64,000 nucleotides of DNA from Helicobacteraceae bacterium (lineage in GTDB: Bacteria; Campylobacterota; Campylobacteria; Campylobacterales; Helicobacteraceae): the NCBI GenBank assembly GCA_900770765.1, contig CAAGLK010000091.1:1-64000 (forward strand), written 5' to 3'. Made by a program: the position numbers and the translations under genes. This document shows positions 46,820 through 56,649 of the stretch, piece by piece. Every line of letters starts with the position of its first letter. The first letter of the stretch is position 1. The notes below the pieces were generated by a model. The model did no database searches. It was not told the origin of the DNA and saw only the letters and a program-made list of their open reading frames with translations.

Positions 46820-48361
46820 TTAATCCTTTAAATTTTGTATTTTTTGTATTAAATTTGTCGTGCTTTTGCCCTCTACAAAGGAAATAAGCCGCACTTCTTT
46901 TGCGATATTGCTCCCTACAACTTCTTTATTTTCATAATCTGCACCTTTTACTAAAATATCAGGGGCTATTTGCTCTATTAATTTTAAAGGCGTATCCTCG
47001 CTAAAAGTAATCACAAAATCCACACAAGCTAAAGCACACAGCATAGCCACTCGCTCGCCCTCTTCATTTATAGGTCGCATCTTGCCTTTTAGCCGCTTAA
47101 TAGAATCATCACTATTTAATCCTACAATTAAAACATCGCCTAAACTCCTAGCTTTATTTAAATACTCAATATGCCCTAAATGCAAAATATCAAAGCAACC
47201 ATTAGTGAAAACAATTTTTAGTCCATCACTTTGTAGCCCCTTTAGCATTTCTAAAAACTCTAAAAACTCATCTTCTTTTATTTGCTTATTTTTATAAGAT
47301 TCTGGCTTTTTTTGCTTTAAGATTCTTTCTATTTGCAACTTAAATCTAGATTCCTTAAAATCGCTAAAAATTTCTAAAAACTGCTTATTTACAAGGCTAG
47401 AATCTAAAAGATTATTTCGCTTTAAATACGCATAAATCTCTTGCTTTGTCGCTACAGCAGAGCCTATTTTGCTAACCACCACCGCAGCAGCCGCATTGGC
47501 AAAATACACGCTTTGCATTATTGGCATATTTTGTGAAAGCATAAAGGCTAAAGCGGCTATTACGGTATCTCCAGCGCCTGTTACATCAAAAACTTCTCTT
47601 GCAATAGTTGGAATCTTATTTAAAATATTTTCCTTAGAATCCTTAAATGCGATTCCATCCTCGCTTAGCGTAATTAAGGACACTTCAAGCTCACAAATTT
47701 CTTTTAATTTATCAATGCAAGATTCTAGCGAGTTGGAATCTTTAATTAAGATTCCTGTTGCTTCTTGTGCTTCCTTTTTATTTGGTGTAAGGAGTGTCGC
47801 GCCTTTATATTTAGAGTAATCTCTGCCCTTTGGGTCGGCTAGAATCTTAATTTTATTTTCTCTTGCGATTTTTATTAAATCTTGCGTTAAATTAGCACTT
47901 AAGACGCCTTTTTGATAATCGCTTAAAACAATGCAATTAATGCTAGAATCCTTAATTAAATCTTTAGTAAAGTTTAAAATAAATTTAGCGGCTTCTTGTG
48001 AAATTACCGCCTTCTCCTCCCTATCTACTCTAACAACTTGCTGATGTCCTGCTATTATGCGGGATTTTTGCGTTGTGGGACGAGCTTTGTCATAAAAGAT
48101 TCCATTTGTTTTTATGTTTTGTGCTTCTAACTCTTGCTTTAATCTATCGCCAGCACTATCACGCCCAGCCACACCGCAAATCCACACGCTAGATTCTAAA
48201 CGCACTAAATTAGACGCAACATTACAAGCTCCACCTAAATTTAGCGACTCCTTTTTCACATCTATAACCTGCACAGGAGCCTCTGGTGAGATTCTCTCGC
48301 AATTCCCCCAAATATAGTGGTCTAAAATCAAATCACCTATTACTAAAATATTCACCTTCAT
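46820..48361 (-). CDS. hldE: Bifunctional heptose-7-phosphate kinase / heptose-1-phosphate adenylyltransferase
   Basis: Two-domain enzyme: a PfkB-type kinase (1-320, starting [27 protein letters not shown], with [14 protein letters not shown]) and a cytidylyltransferase-like domain (about 375-513, [32 protein letters not shown]). At 513 residues it is longer than the usual roughly 460 because of a basic, helical interdomain linker (about residues 320-365). It lies directly between hldD and gmhA. Confidence 0.95.
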   Translation of the reverse strand: MKVNILVIGDLILDHYIWGNCERISPEAPVQVIDVKKESLNLGGACNVASNLVRLESSVWICGVAGRDSAGDRLKQELEAQNIKTNGIFYDKARPTTQKSRIIAGHQQVVRVDREEKAVISQEAAKFILNFTKDLIKDSSINCIVLSDYQKGVLSANLTQDLIKIARENKIKILADPKGRDYSKYKGATLLTPNKKEAQEATGILIKDSNSLESCIDKLKEICELEVSLITLSEDGIAFKDSKENILNKIPTIAREVFDVTGAGDTVIAALAFMLSQNMPIMQSVYFANAAAAVVVSKIGSAVATKQEIYAYLKRNNLLDSSLVNKQFLEIFSDFKESRFKLQIERILKQKKPESYKNKQIKEDEFLEFLEMLKGLQSDGLKIVFTNGCFDILHLGHIEYLNKARSLGDVLIVGLNSDDSIKRLKGKMRPINEEGERVAMLCALACVDFVITFSEDTPLKLIEQIAPDILVKGADYENKEVVGSNIAKEVRLISFVEGKSTTNLIQKIQNLKD

Positions 48362-49384
48362 TTAAACGCTTTGTTTTAAAATGGAATCCCACACGCCTAA
48401 TTCGTGGATTTCTTTAATATCTTGTATATAATTTTTAATCCCAACTTCTAAGCTAAATCTAGGAGTATAATTTAAAAATTCTTTAGTTAAGAGAATATTT
48501 GCTTCCGTGTGTGTTTGAAAAAATTTATAAGGATTATCAATATATTCTACTTCAAACTCACCTAAATCCACTTTTAGTGCATTTAAAATATCATTATAGC
48601 TACGAGAGGTGCCGCTTCCTACATTATAAACACCGCTTTTTTTAGTTTCCATTGCTTTTATGTTTGCTTGCACTACATCATCTATATAGACAAAATCTCG
48701 CTTCTGCTCCCCATATTTAAAAAGACGCACTTTTTTATCCCTTAGCGCTTGTAGTCCTAGCTGTAAAATCATAGAAGCTGTTTTACCCTTATAAAGCTCT
48801 CTTTTGCCATAAACATTAAAATAACGCAGTCCAACAACCTTTAAATGTGGATATAGCTTTATAAATTTATAAGTTAAATTATCCATCATAAGTTTTGAAA
48901 ATCCATAGGCATTTTCTGGCACTTCGCCACCTCCTATGCTATTTGGCGCTGGAGTGTTTCCATATACACCAGCACTTGAGGCATAAATCATCATAGCACC
49001 ACTTCTAGCGCACAAGCTAAGCAAATCTTTATACGCATTAACATTTGCTCTTAAAATCGCCTCTTGGTCGCTTATTGTCGTATCCGAAATTGCCGCTTGG
49101 TGAAAAATATAGTCAAATTTATAGGATTCTAGTCGCTCTAAATCCTCTTTATTTGTAATATCCCCTACAATTACCTCTCCATTGAATCCTAAAAGATTCT
49201 TAAAATGTCCTAAAGATTTTAAATGCCCATTGCTAAAGGTGCGCTCATTTCTAAAGCTATCAAAAACAACAACTTCCGCATTATGATACTTTTGAAAATA
49301 ATGTGCTAAATTAGAGCCGATAAAGCCAGCTCCGCCTGTGATTAGAATCCTCTTATTTTGTAGGGCATCGTCAATATATTGCAT
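48362..49384 (-). CDS. hldD: ADP-glyceromanno-heptose 6-epimerase
   Basis: Short-chain dehydrogenase-type epimerase producing ADP-L-glycero-D-manno-heptose. NAD-binding ILITGGAGFIGSNLAHYF at the N-terminus and the YxxxK motif in YGFSKLMMD (near residue 177). Later LRYFNVYGKRE and DFVYIDDVVQAN identify the subfamily. 340 residues. First gene of the heptose operon; a minus-strand TATAAT lies 30 bases upstream. Confidence 0.94.
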   Translation of the reverse strand: MQYIDDALQNKRILITGGAGFIGSNLAHYFQKYHNAEVVVFDSFRNERTFSNGHLKSLGHFKNLLGFNGEVIVGDITNKEDLERLESYKFDYIFHQAAISDTTISDQEAILRANVNAYKDLLSLCARSGAMMIYASSAGVYGNTPAPNSIGGGEVPENAYGFSKLMMDNLTYKFIKLYPHLKVVGLRYFNVYGKRELYKGKTASMILQLGLQALRDKKVRLFKYGEQKRDFVYIDDVVQANIKAMETKKSGVYNVGSGTSRSYNDILNALKVDLGEFEVEYIDNPYKFFQTHTEANILLTKEFLNYTPRFSLEVGIKNYIQDIKEIHELGVWDSILKQSV

Positions 49385-49410
49385 AAAAATCTCCTTAAAA
49401 TTTGCTTGAA

Positions 49411-49446
49411 ATTATAGCAAAAACGCTTTAATTTATGCTATATTAA
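49411..49446. promoter_or_regulatory. Divergent promoters for hldD and the HDOD gene
   Basis: TATAAT on the minus strand (49411-49416) faces the heptose operon. On the plus strand TGCTATATT, an extended -10 at about 49437-49445, faces the HDOD gene. Confidence 0.5.
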
Positions 49447-49490
49447 CTAGTTTCATAAAGGCTAAATGGCGAGAAAGTTAAGGGGATAAT

Positions 49491-50306
49491 TTGAAAAATT
49501 TTATTTCTAGCGAGATTGAAAGCTTACCTCCACTTCCACAAACAATTATTGAATTGCAAAGAATTTGTGCTAATGAAGACACTACAATTAAACAAGTCTC
49601 AAGCGTAATAGAAAAAGACCCATTTCTAACCGCAGATTTAATAAAATGCGCTAATTCACCACTTTATGGCTGTAGGCGAAGCGTGGATTCCATCTTTTTA
49701 GCTGTGTCTATGTTTGGCATTGGCACTGCTAAGGGCTTGGCTATTGCAAGTGCGGTAAAATCAAATTTTATAATAGATTTAAGCCCTTATAATCTAAGCA
49801 CGCAAAAATTTACAGAAATCTCAAATCTAAAAAGCGCTTTTATTATGCAGTGGTTTAATGATAAAAAACAGCTTCTTAGCACACTTATACCTTGTGCGCT
49901 TCTTATGCACCTTGGGATGGCGATTATCGCAGATTGCTTAAGAAAAAGGGGCGAGGTTAGCAATTTTTTAAAAAACTTTGATAAAGAAAATCAGCTAGAT
50001 TCCGAAAAGCAGTTATTAAATTGCACACATTTAGATGTTTTAAAATCGCTATTTAAATATTGGAATTTTGATGAAAAAATAACAAAAGTAGTAGAATCTT
50101 TAGCGCAAAATGATATTAATAATGATTTAGAAATTTATACCACACCGCTACTTGTCTTAAATAAACTTATCACTCCATTTTCTTCTGCATCTTTAGAGCA
50201 AATTAAAGATTCCATAAACTTAGTAGAATCCTACAATTTAGATAAAGATAGCTTTATAAACACGCTAAAAAATATGCAGCTTTATAAAGAGGGGTTGGAA
50301 TCTTAA
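49491..50306 (+). CDS. HDOD-domain protein
   Basis: 271 residues with an HDOD domain over most of its length: LPPLPQTIIELQRI, DPFLTADLIKCANSPLYG, VSMFGIGTAKGLAIASAV. The HD metal residues are absent, as the family name implies (HD-related output domain). No GGDEF or EAL domain is attached. HDOD proteins often act in signalling, including chemotaxis and c-di-GMP circuits. TTG start behind AAGGGGAT; ends Leu-Glu-Ser in a terminator. Confidence 0.82.
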   Translation: MKNFISSEIESLPPLPQTIIELQRICANEDTTIKQVSSVIEKDPFLTADLIKCANSPLYGCRRSVDSIFLAVSMFGIGTAKGLAIASAVKSNFIIDLSPYNLSTQKFTEISNLKSAFIMQWFNDKKQLLSTLIPCALLMHLGMAIIADCLRKRGEVSNFLKNFDKENQLDSEKQLLNCTHLDVLKSLFKYWNFDEKITKVVESLAQNDINNDLEIYTTPLLVLNKLITPFSSASLEQIKDSINLVESYNLDKDSFINTLKNMQLYKEGLES

Positions 50307-50318
50307 ATTAGGATTCCA
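50296..50318. terminator. Bidirectional terminator between the HDOD gene and tgt
   Basis: Arms TGGAATCTTAA and TTAGGATTCCA around one A, with a single G-T wobble. The HDOD stop TAA is inside the left arm. Confidence 0.65.
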
Positions 50319-50336
50319 GCTTTAAAATATTGCGTC

Positions 50337-51473
50337 CTATAACTTATTATAATATTCATAAAATTCTTTATAAAACTCTAAAAAAGAATCGCTTAAAATC
50401 GCCTCTCTTGCGTCCTTTACTAGCTTTAAATAATAAGCGATATTATGAATACTAGCAAGACGAAAGTAACTCATTTCACCACTTCTAAATAAATGATGTA
50501 AATACGCCCTTGAGTGATTTTTACAAGTATAGCAGCTACATTTACTATCAAGTGGAGCGGAATCTAGCTTAAATCGTGGTGATTTAATTGCAAGTTTCCC
50601 AAAATGAGTAAAAATCGTCCCATTTCTAGCATTTCTAGTAGGCATAACACAATCAAACATATCCACACCACGCATAATGCCCTCCACTATATCTTGCGGA
50701 GTGCCAACCCCCATTAAATAGCGCGGCTTATCTTGTGGTAAAAGCGGCGTGGTAAAATCAAGTGTTTCATACATTTCTTTATTTGACTCACCCACTGCTA
50801 AACCGCCTATTGCATAGCCATCAAAGTCGCCTAAACTTACTAAATCTCTAGCACTTGCTTCTCTAAACTCCCTTGAAGTGCCACCTTGCACGATTGCAAA
50901 AATATTATTTGTAAAATTTAGTCCATTGTCAAAGGCAAATTGCTTTTTAAAATTATGATAAGTTATAGCACTCTCTGCCCATTTTGTCGTGCGGTTAATG
51001 GAGGCTAGAATCCTCTCTTTAGTCGCTGGTAATCCCACTAAATCATCTAAAATCATACAAATATCGCTATTTAAATTGTATTGAATATCAAGCACTTTTT
51101 GCGGACTAAAAAAATGCCTACTGCCATCAATGTGGCTTTTAAATAAAATCCCATCTTCTTGTATTTTTACATTAGAGTTAAGGCTAAAGGCTTGGAATCC
51201 TCCGCTATCTGTTAAGAAATTTTTAGGAAATTTGCTAAAGTTATGAAGCCCTCCTAATTCCTTTATAACTTCATCTCCGGGCCTTAAATATAAATGATAA
51301 GTATTTGCTAAAATAATCTGTGCATTTAGTGCTAAAAGGTCGTTAAAATCAAGTGCTTTAACGCTAGCTTGTGTGCCTACAGACATAAAAATAGGCGTTT
51401 GCACTTCGCCGTGTGCTAATTTTAGGATTCCAGCTCTTGCGTTATTATTTACTTTATTTAAGATAAATTCCAT
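50337..51473 (-). CDS. tgt: tRNA-guanine transglycosylase
   Basis: Exchanges guanine for a queuine precursor at the tRNA wobble position. Catalytic Asp in [42 protein letters not shown] and the zinc ligands [16 protein letters not shown] near the C-terminus are present. 378 residues. Divergent from the COG3400 gene, its H. pylori neighbour too. Confidence 0.97.
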   Translation of the reverse strand: MEFILNKVNNNARAGILKLAHGEVQTPIFMSVGTQASVKALDFNDLLALNAQIILANTYHLYLRPGDEVIKELGGLHNFSKFPKNFLTDSGGFQAFSLNSNVKIQEDGILFKSHIDGSRHFFSPQKVLDIQYNLNSDICMILDDLVGLPATKERILASINRTTKWAESAITYHNFKKQFAFDNGLNFTNNIFAIVQGGTSREFREASARDLVSLGDFDGYAIGGLAVGESNKEMYETLDFTTPLLPQDKPRYLMGVGTPQDIVEGIMRGVDMFDCVMPTRNARNGTIFTHFGKLAIKSPRFKLDSAPLDSKCSCYTCKNHSRAYLHHLFRSGEMSYFRLASIHNIAYYLKLVKDAREAILSDSFLEFYKEFYEYYNKL

Positions 51474-51527
51474 TTTTAACCTTTTTTTGCTACATTTTCG
51501 CCTATTTTTTAACTTTTAGGGAAGCAA

Positions 51528-52934
51528 ATGCGTAAAGTGCTTGTGATTTTAGATGGAATTGTAGCAAAAGAATTTTTAGAGACTTTGCTTTTAAAACATT
51601 TAGATAAAAATGCCTATATTTTTGTATCAAACAACGCAGAGCTTCTACCGCAACACTTACCACAAGATAGCAAAAGCTATTGCTTTGACCCAAGCGCTAC
51701 AAATAAACTTCAAGCTATTTTAGACACACAAATCACAGACTGCTACATTATAATAGAGCAAACTAGTGAAAGAGAAATTATCTACAACGCATTAAGAAAT
51801 TATAATAAGTTATTACAAATTACAATGCTAGGCGAGATTCCACATTTAAAAAGCGACAAACATTTAAATATGCTAAATGAAGCACAGCTTCTAAGCTCAA
51901 GGCTTTTTGAAAAATTCCCAAATGTCCCTAAGGTGGCGAGAAGTCTAGGGCTAGGAGCTGGCGAGATAATGCAAGTAACCGTGCCATCTGGTAGCCCTTA
52001 TGCTTATAGAAGCGTAGGTGTAATTAAGCAAAAAAAGTGGAAAATTTGTGCTATTTATCGTAATAATTCATTAATTTTACCTAAATACTCTACTACTATT
52101 TTGCCTAATGATTCACTGCTTTTAGTAGGCGACCCTGACACGCTATGGGATATTTATCATCGTATTAAAGAAGAATCTGGGCAGTTTCCAACGCCTTTTG
52201 GGAGAGATATTGTCTTTTATTTTGATATGTTGGAATCTAAAAATTTAGAATTTTACATAAAAGAGGTGGTTTGGCTATTTTCACATTTTAAAAACAAGCG
52301 GCTTTATTTGCGTTTTTTAAACCCAACAAGTATAGATAGCATTAAGCAAATAGAAAATAACCAACTTTTAGAAGGTGAAAATATTTCTTGGAGTATTGAA
52401 TATCACAAAACTACGCTAAAAGAAGTGTTAAAAGAAGATATTGCGATTAAAAATATAGGGCTAATTTTACTAGAAAATCACCTTTTTACGCATAATAGGC
52501 GGCATTTGCTAGATTTAGGGATTCCGCTTTTGAAATTAAGCAAGAATCCGCTTGAGCGCTTAAAACAAAGCGTAGTTGTGCTACCTAAAAACACAGAAGA
52601 AGCAGAAAAAATTTCTTCAGTAGTTTTTGACTTCTCCACTCAGCTTTCTTTAAAGATTCTACTCTATGACTTTGACCAAGATGCAGAGCATCATGAGTTA
52701 GCATTAGATTATTATAAAAGAATCGCAAAGCTATTTAATAAAAAGCTAGATATTTTAGAATCAAGCCTACAAAATCCAATTTTATGGCTAAACGCACAAG
52801 AAAATATAATACAGATTCTACCTTTAAGAAAAGAGGGCATTAAGCATAATCTACTTTTTTCAATGCGAAATGTAGAAAATCTAAGCGCGTATTTAATCAA
52901 TAAACCTCAGCTATATGTGCCAATATCTGTGTAA
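51528..52934 (+). CDS. TrkA/RCK-domain protein of the COG3400 type
   Basis: 468 residues: an N-terminal nucleotide-binding-like region (VLVILDGIVAKEFLETLL, variant Rossmann glycines), an RCK_C-like ligand-binding region (about 150-205, AGEIMQVTVPSGSPYAYRSVGVI and LPNDSLLLVGDPDTL), and a C-terminal domain of unknown type (220-468). It resembles regulatory subunits of potassium channels or transporters, but no membrane domain is encoded here. Position beside tgt is conserved with H. pylori. Confidence 0.8.
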   Translation: MRKVLVILDGIVAKEFLETLLLKHLDKNAYIFVSNNAELLPQHLPQDSKSYCFDPSATNKLQAILDTQITDCYIIIEQTSEREIIYNALRNYNKLLQITMLGEIPHLKSDKHLNMLNEAQLLSSRLFEKFPNVPKVARSLGLGAGEIMQVTVPSGSPYAYRSVGVIKQKKWKICAIYRNNSLILPKYSTTILPNDSLLLVGDPDTLWDIYHRIKEESGQFPTPFGRDIVFYFDMLESKNLEFYIKEVVWLFSHFKNKRLYLRFLNPTSIDSIKQIENNQLLEGENISWSIEYHKTTLKEVLKEDIAIKNIGLILLENHLFTHNRRHLLDLGIPLLKLSKNPLERLKQSVVVLPKNTEEAEKISSVVFDFSTQLSLKILLYDFDQDAEHHELALDYYKRIAKLFNKKLDILESSLQNPILWLNAQENIIQILPLRKEGIKHNLLFSMRNVENLSAYLINKPQLYVPISV

Positions 52935-52948
52935 TTTAAGGATAATCA

Positions 52949-54213
52949 ATGGATAAGAAATTTGATATGTGATGGATTTTATCTCTTTTTGGCACTGCGG
53001 TTGGGGTTGGGATTTTGTATTTGCCTATTAAAGCGGGTGTTGGCGGGGTTTGGCCCGTGTTTGCTATGCTTTTTGTGATTTTTCCTATGGTGTATTTAAG
53101 CCATAGGGCGCTTAGTCGCTTTGTGTGTGCGGCAAGTGGCGATGATAAGGATATTACCGAGGCGATTTCGGAGTATTTTGGGATAAAGGTTAGCTTATTT
53201 TTAGCACTTCTTTATTTTTTTGCTATTTTTCCTCTGTGTCTAGCGTATTGCGTTGGGATTACTAATGTTTTTGAGAGTTTTTTACTCTATCAAGTGCTGC
53301 CGCTGCTTAAGGGAAATGTGGCGATAAGCGTGGAATCTATGTTTGCAGATGGGCAGCTTTTACCGCATTTTAGGGCGATTTTAGCCTTTGTGCTTGTTAG
53401 CTTATATATGCTTGTTATGCTTTTTAGTGAGTATGTTGTTACTTTGTTTTGTAAGTGGCTTGTGTATCCTTTGTGTGCTATTTTGTTTGTGTTTTCGCTA
53501 TATTTGATTCCATATTGGAATTTTGAGAGTTTGAGTTATGTGCCAGATTTTAAGGAATTTTTGATAGTTGTGTGGCTTACTTTGCCTGTGCTTGTGTTTT
53601 CGTTTAATCACTCTCCAGCGATTTCAACTTTTACTTTGAGTGTAAAAAGACATTATCGCCATTTTGCGTTTGAAAAAATTGATGAAATTTTGTTTAAAAC
53701 CTCTATTATGCTTTTAGTTTTTGTTATGTTTTTTGTTTTTTCCTCTGTTTTGTCTTTGAGTCCGGATGAATTTAGAGAAGCAAGGGAGCAAAATATACCT
53801 ATTTTGTCGTATTTTGCTAATAAGCTAGATAATCCTTTTATCTCTTATGGCGGTCCTTTAGTAGCGTTTTTAGCCATTACTAGCTCGTTTTTTGGACATT
53901 ACTTTGGAGCTAGAGAAGGCGCGTATGGAATCGCTAAAAAATGCGCAATAAGAATCCAAATCTAAAAAATATCCGCATAATTTGCACTAGTGTTATGTAT
54001 GTGGTGATGATTTTAGTAGCTTTTTATAATCCTAGTGTGCTTGGGTTTATTGAAAGTCTTGGCGGTCCTATTATTACTGCGATTTTATTTTTAATGCCAA
54101 TTGTGGCGATTTATAGAATCTCAAAGCTAAAGAAACTGCAAAATAAGCCTTTAGATATTTTTGTGTTTGCTGCTGGAGTTTTGACGATTATTACGGTGAT
54201 TTATTGGTTTTGA
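52949..54213 (+). pseudogene. sdaC: Broken serine/aromatic amino-acid transporter (SdaC/HAAAP family)
   Basis: Reading from ATG 52949 with AAGGATA upstream gives M-D-K-K-F-D-M, then an in-frame TGA at 52970-52972, then WILSLFGTAVGVGILYLPIKAGVGG, the conserved N-terminus of SdaC-type permeases. The frame continues to 53965, where it breaks; the family's C-terminus (SVLGFIESLGGPIITAILFLMPIVAI in outline) continues in the next frame from about 53941 to 54213. The shift maps to A6 at about 53935-53941, where one extra A would restore the frame. The total of 1265 bases is one short of a multiple of three. Two independent lesions point to a real pseudogene, though a sequencing error could explain one of them. 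Confidence 0.85.
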
Positions 54214-54222
54214 TTCTATAAG

Positions 54223-54246
54223 GATTCCATCTATTGAGATGGAATC
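54223..54246. terminator. Terminator between the transporter pseudogene and icd
   Basis: Perfect 10-base arms GATTCCATCT and AGATGGAATC around an ATTG loop, again containing the GATTCC word. The last base coincides with the icd stop codon region. Confidence 0.7.
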
Positions 54247-56444
54247 TATTTAATACGCTCTAAAATAGCGTTGAAGGTTGCGCTAGGTCGCATAATTTTA
54301 TCGCATTTATTATCATCTAGCTTATAATATCCGCCTAAATCCACTTTAACGCCTTGAGCTTCTAAATATTCTTTATGGATTTTTTCTTCATTTTTAGCTA
54401 AAGATTCCGCTATATCTTTAAAAAACTCTGCAATTTTTGCATCATCGCTATTTTTTGCTAGTGCTTGTGCTAAATAAAGCGCTAGATAAAAATGGCTTGT
54501 TCTATTATCATCTTCTTTAACCTTTCTTGATGGCGCTTTATTATTATTTAACCACTCGCCAATGGCGGAATCTAGGCAATTTGCTAGAATTTGCACTTGC
54601 TTTTTACCTGTTTTTTGCGCATAAAATTCAAGGCTAGCCTGTAGGGCTAAAAACTCGCCTAAACTATCCCATCTTAAGTGATTTTCTTCTACTAATTGCT
54701 CTACTTGCTTTGGTGCGCTTCCGCCAGCCCCTGTTTCAAACATCGCCCCGCCATTTAGCATAGGCACGACTGATAGCATTTTCGCACTAGTTCCTAACTC
54801 TAAAATAGGGAAAAGGTCGGTTAAATAATCCCTTAAAACATTTCCTGTAATTGAAATTGCATTTTTACCCGCCCTAATTAACTTTAAAGATTCCAAGCAA
54901 GCCTCTTTTGGCGCTAAAATAGCTAAGTTTAGCCCCTCTTTTTCTAATCTTTCTTTTACTAAAGACGCCATAATTTTATTACTCGCCCTTTTTTCATCAA
55001 GCCAGAAAATCGCCGTATCACCCGTTAGCTTAGCCCTTTGAATCCCAAGATTAATCCAATTTTGCACTGCGTCAAATTTCGCTTGATTTGCCCTATAAAT
55101 ATCGCCTTTTTCCACTTTATGTTCTATTAGCGTATTGCCTTTTTCATCCACGATTCTAAAGATTCCATCCTCTTTTGCTATAAATGTTTTATCATGGCTT
55201 CCGTATTCTTGTGCCTTTTTCGCCATTAAACCTACATTTGAGACGCTGCCTAGTGTGCGTGGATTTAGAGTGCCATTTGCGTGTAAATCCTCTAGCACTG
55301 CTTCATAAATTGTCGCATAAGTTTTATCTGGGATTAATGCGTTTGTATCTCTTTCAATCCCATCTTTATCCCATAATTTCGCACCATTTTTAAGCATAGC
55401 AGGCATTGAAGCGTCAATTATTACATCACTTGGCACATGTAAATTTGTGATTCCCTTATCGCTATTTACCATTGAAAGTGGAGCGTTAGTTTTTAAAATC
55501 TCTTCATATTTAGCTAGAATCTCTGCTTTTTTCGGGCTGGATTCTATCTTTAATAAAAGCTCGCTTACGCCATTATTTGCATTTATTCCAAGCCTTTCAA
55601 ACTCATCTTTAAACTCCACAAACAATTCTTTAAAATAAGCCTTAACACCATAGCCAAAAATTACCGGGTCGCTTACTTTCATCATCGTAGCTTTAAGATG
55701 CAAAGATAATAAAAGATTCTCATTTTTAGAGTGCAGAATCTCTTTTTCATAAAAATCACTTAAGGCTTTTACACTCATAAAAGTCGCATCTAAAATCTCA
55801 TTTTTATCCAGCTTTAAATTATCTTTTAAAATTTCAGTGCCATTTTTACCTATAAATTCAATTCTCGCTGTTATAGATTCTGGCACTAAAATAGCCTTTT
55901 CATTATCAAAAAAGTCGCCCTCTTTCATATAAGAAACACAAGTTTTAGAATCCTTGCTAAATTCCACTACACGATAAGGATTCTTTTTAGCATATTCTTT
56001 AACTGCTTTTGTGCATCTTCGGTCGCTATTTCCTTGCCTTAGCACAGGATTTACCGCACTTCCTAGCACTTTTTGATATTTTTCTTTAATAGCAATTTCT
56101 TCTGCATTGCTTGGGGAGTCTGGGAAATCTGGTACTTTAAAGCCTTTTTCTTGCAACTCTTTAATCGTAGCTTTTAGCTGTGGGATTGATGCAGAAATAT
56201 TTGGCGTCTTTATTACATTTGCATTTTCTTGTGTTACAAGCTCTCCTAAATAAGCTAATGCGTCCTCTGCCTTTTGAGATTCCGCTAAGAATTCCGGGAA
56301 TTGTGCTAAAACGCGAGCCGATAGTGAAATATCCGCCGTCTCCACCGCCACGCTAAATTTAGCTAAAAAGGCTTTTACAATTGGTAAAAACGAGTAAGTA
56401 GCAAGTGCTGGAGATTCATCTGTAAGCGTGTAAGTGATTTTCAT
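54246..56444 (-). CDS. icd: Monomeric NADP-dependent isocitrate dehydrogenase
   Basis: Oxidative decarboxylation of isocitrate in the TCA cycle by the large monomeric enzyme class (about 740 residues; here 732). ITYTLTDESPALATYSFLPI at the start, the SNAEEI substrate region, LRQGNSDRRC, GSVSNVGLMAKKAQEYGSHDKTF and GGSAPKQVEQLVEENHLRWDSLGEF are typical. H. pylori uses the unrelated dimeric enzyme, so this is a lineage marker; Campylobacter has the monomeric type. A TGCTATACT extended -10 on the minus strand lies about 35 bases upstream. Confidence 0.96.
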   Translation of the reverse strand: MKITYTLTDESPALATYSFLPIVKAFLAKFSVAVETADISLSARVLAQFPEFLAESQKAEDALAYLGELVTQENANVIKTPNISASIPQLKATIKELQEKGFKVPDFPDSPSNAEEIAIKEKYQKVLGSAVNPVLRQGNSDRRCTKAVKEYAKKNPYRVVEFSKDSKTCVSYMKEGDFFDNEKAILVPESITARIEFIGKNGTEILKDNLKLDKNEILDATFMSVKALSDFYEKEILHSKNENLLLSLHLKATMMKVSDPVIFGYGVKAYFKELFVEFKDEFERLGINANNGVSELLLKIESSPKKAEILAKYEEILKTNAPLSMVNSDKGITNLHVPSDVIIDASMPAMLKNGAKLWDKDGIERDTNALIPDKTYATIYEAVLEDLHANGTLNPRTLGSVSNVGLMAKKAQEYGSHDKTFIAKEDGIFRIVDEKGNTLIEHKVEKGDIYRANQAKFDAVQNWINLGIQRAKLTGDTAIFWLDEKRASNKIMASLVKERLEKEGLNLAILAPKEACLESLKLIRAGKNAISITGNVLRDYLTDLFPILELGTSAKMLSVVPMLNGGAMFETGAGGSAPKQVEQLVEENHLRWDSLGEFLALQASLEFYAQKTGKKQVQILANCLDSAIGEWLNNNKAPSRKVKEDDNRTSHFYLALYLAQALAKNSDDAKIAEFFKDIAESLAKNEEKIHKEYLEAQGVKVDLGGYYKLDDNKCDKIMRPSATFNAILERIK

Positions 56445-56475
56445 AACTTATCCTTTATAATTTAGATTCGCTTAA

Positions 56476-56481
56476 AGTATA
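56476..56481 (-). promoter_or_regulatory. -10 box of icd
   Basis: TTTGCTATACTTT on the minus strand contains an extended -10 (TGCTATACT), about 32 bases before the icd ATG. Confidence 0.5.
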
Positions 56482-56586
56482 GCAAACAATTATGCAAATT
56501 TTAATAATTTTGTTAAAAATTTATTTTACTTTTTTAATTTTATTAAATTTTTAGAAATCAAAAATTGGCATTTTAAGGCACTTCAC

Positions 56587-56602
56587 GCAGCTTTTAAGCT
56601 GC
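56587..56602 (+). terminator. GCAGCTT/AAGCTGC hairpin with T tract
   Basis: GCAGCTT TT AAGCTGC followed by TTTTAG. It lies between the icd promoter and the MFS gene, about 50 bases before the latter, so it may attenuate or insulate transcription of the MFS gene. It does not use the GATTCC word. Confidence 0.5.
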
Positions 56603-56649
56603 TTTTAGATAGAATCCCAAGCTTATAAATTTGTAATTAAAGGTAAAAA

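Noticed and set aside
53941..54213. A separate 90-residue membrane protein gene
   Set aside because: Its sequence is the expected C-terminus of the SdaC-type transporter read in a shifted frame, so it belongs to the pseudogene.
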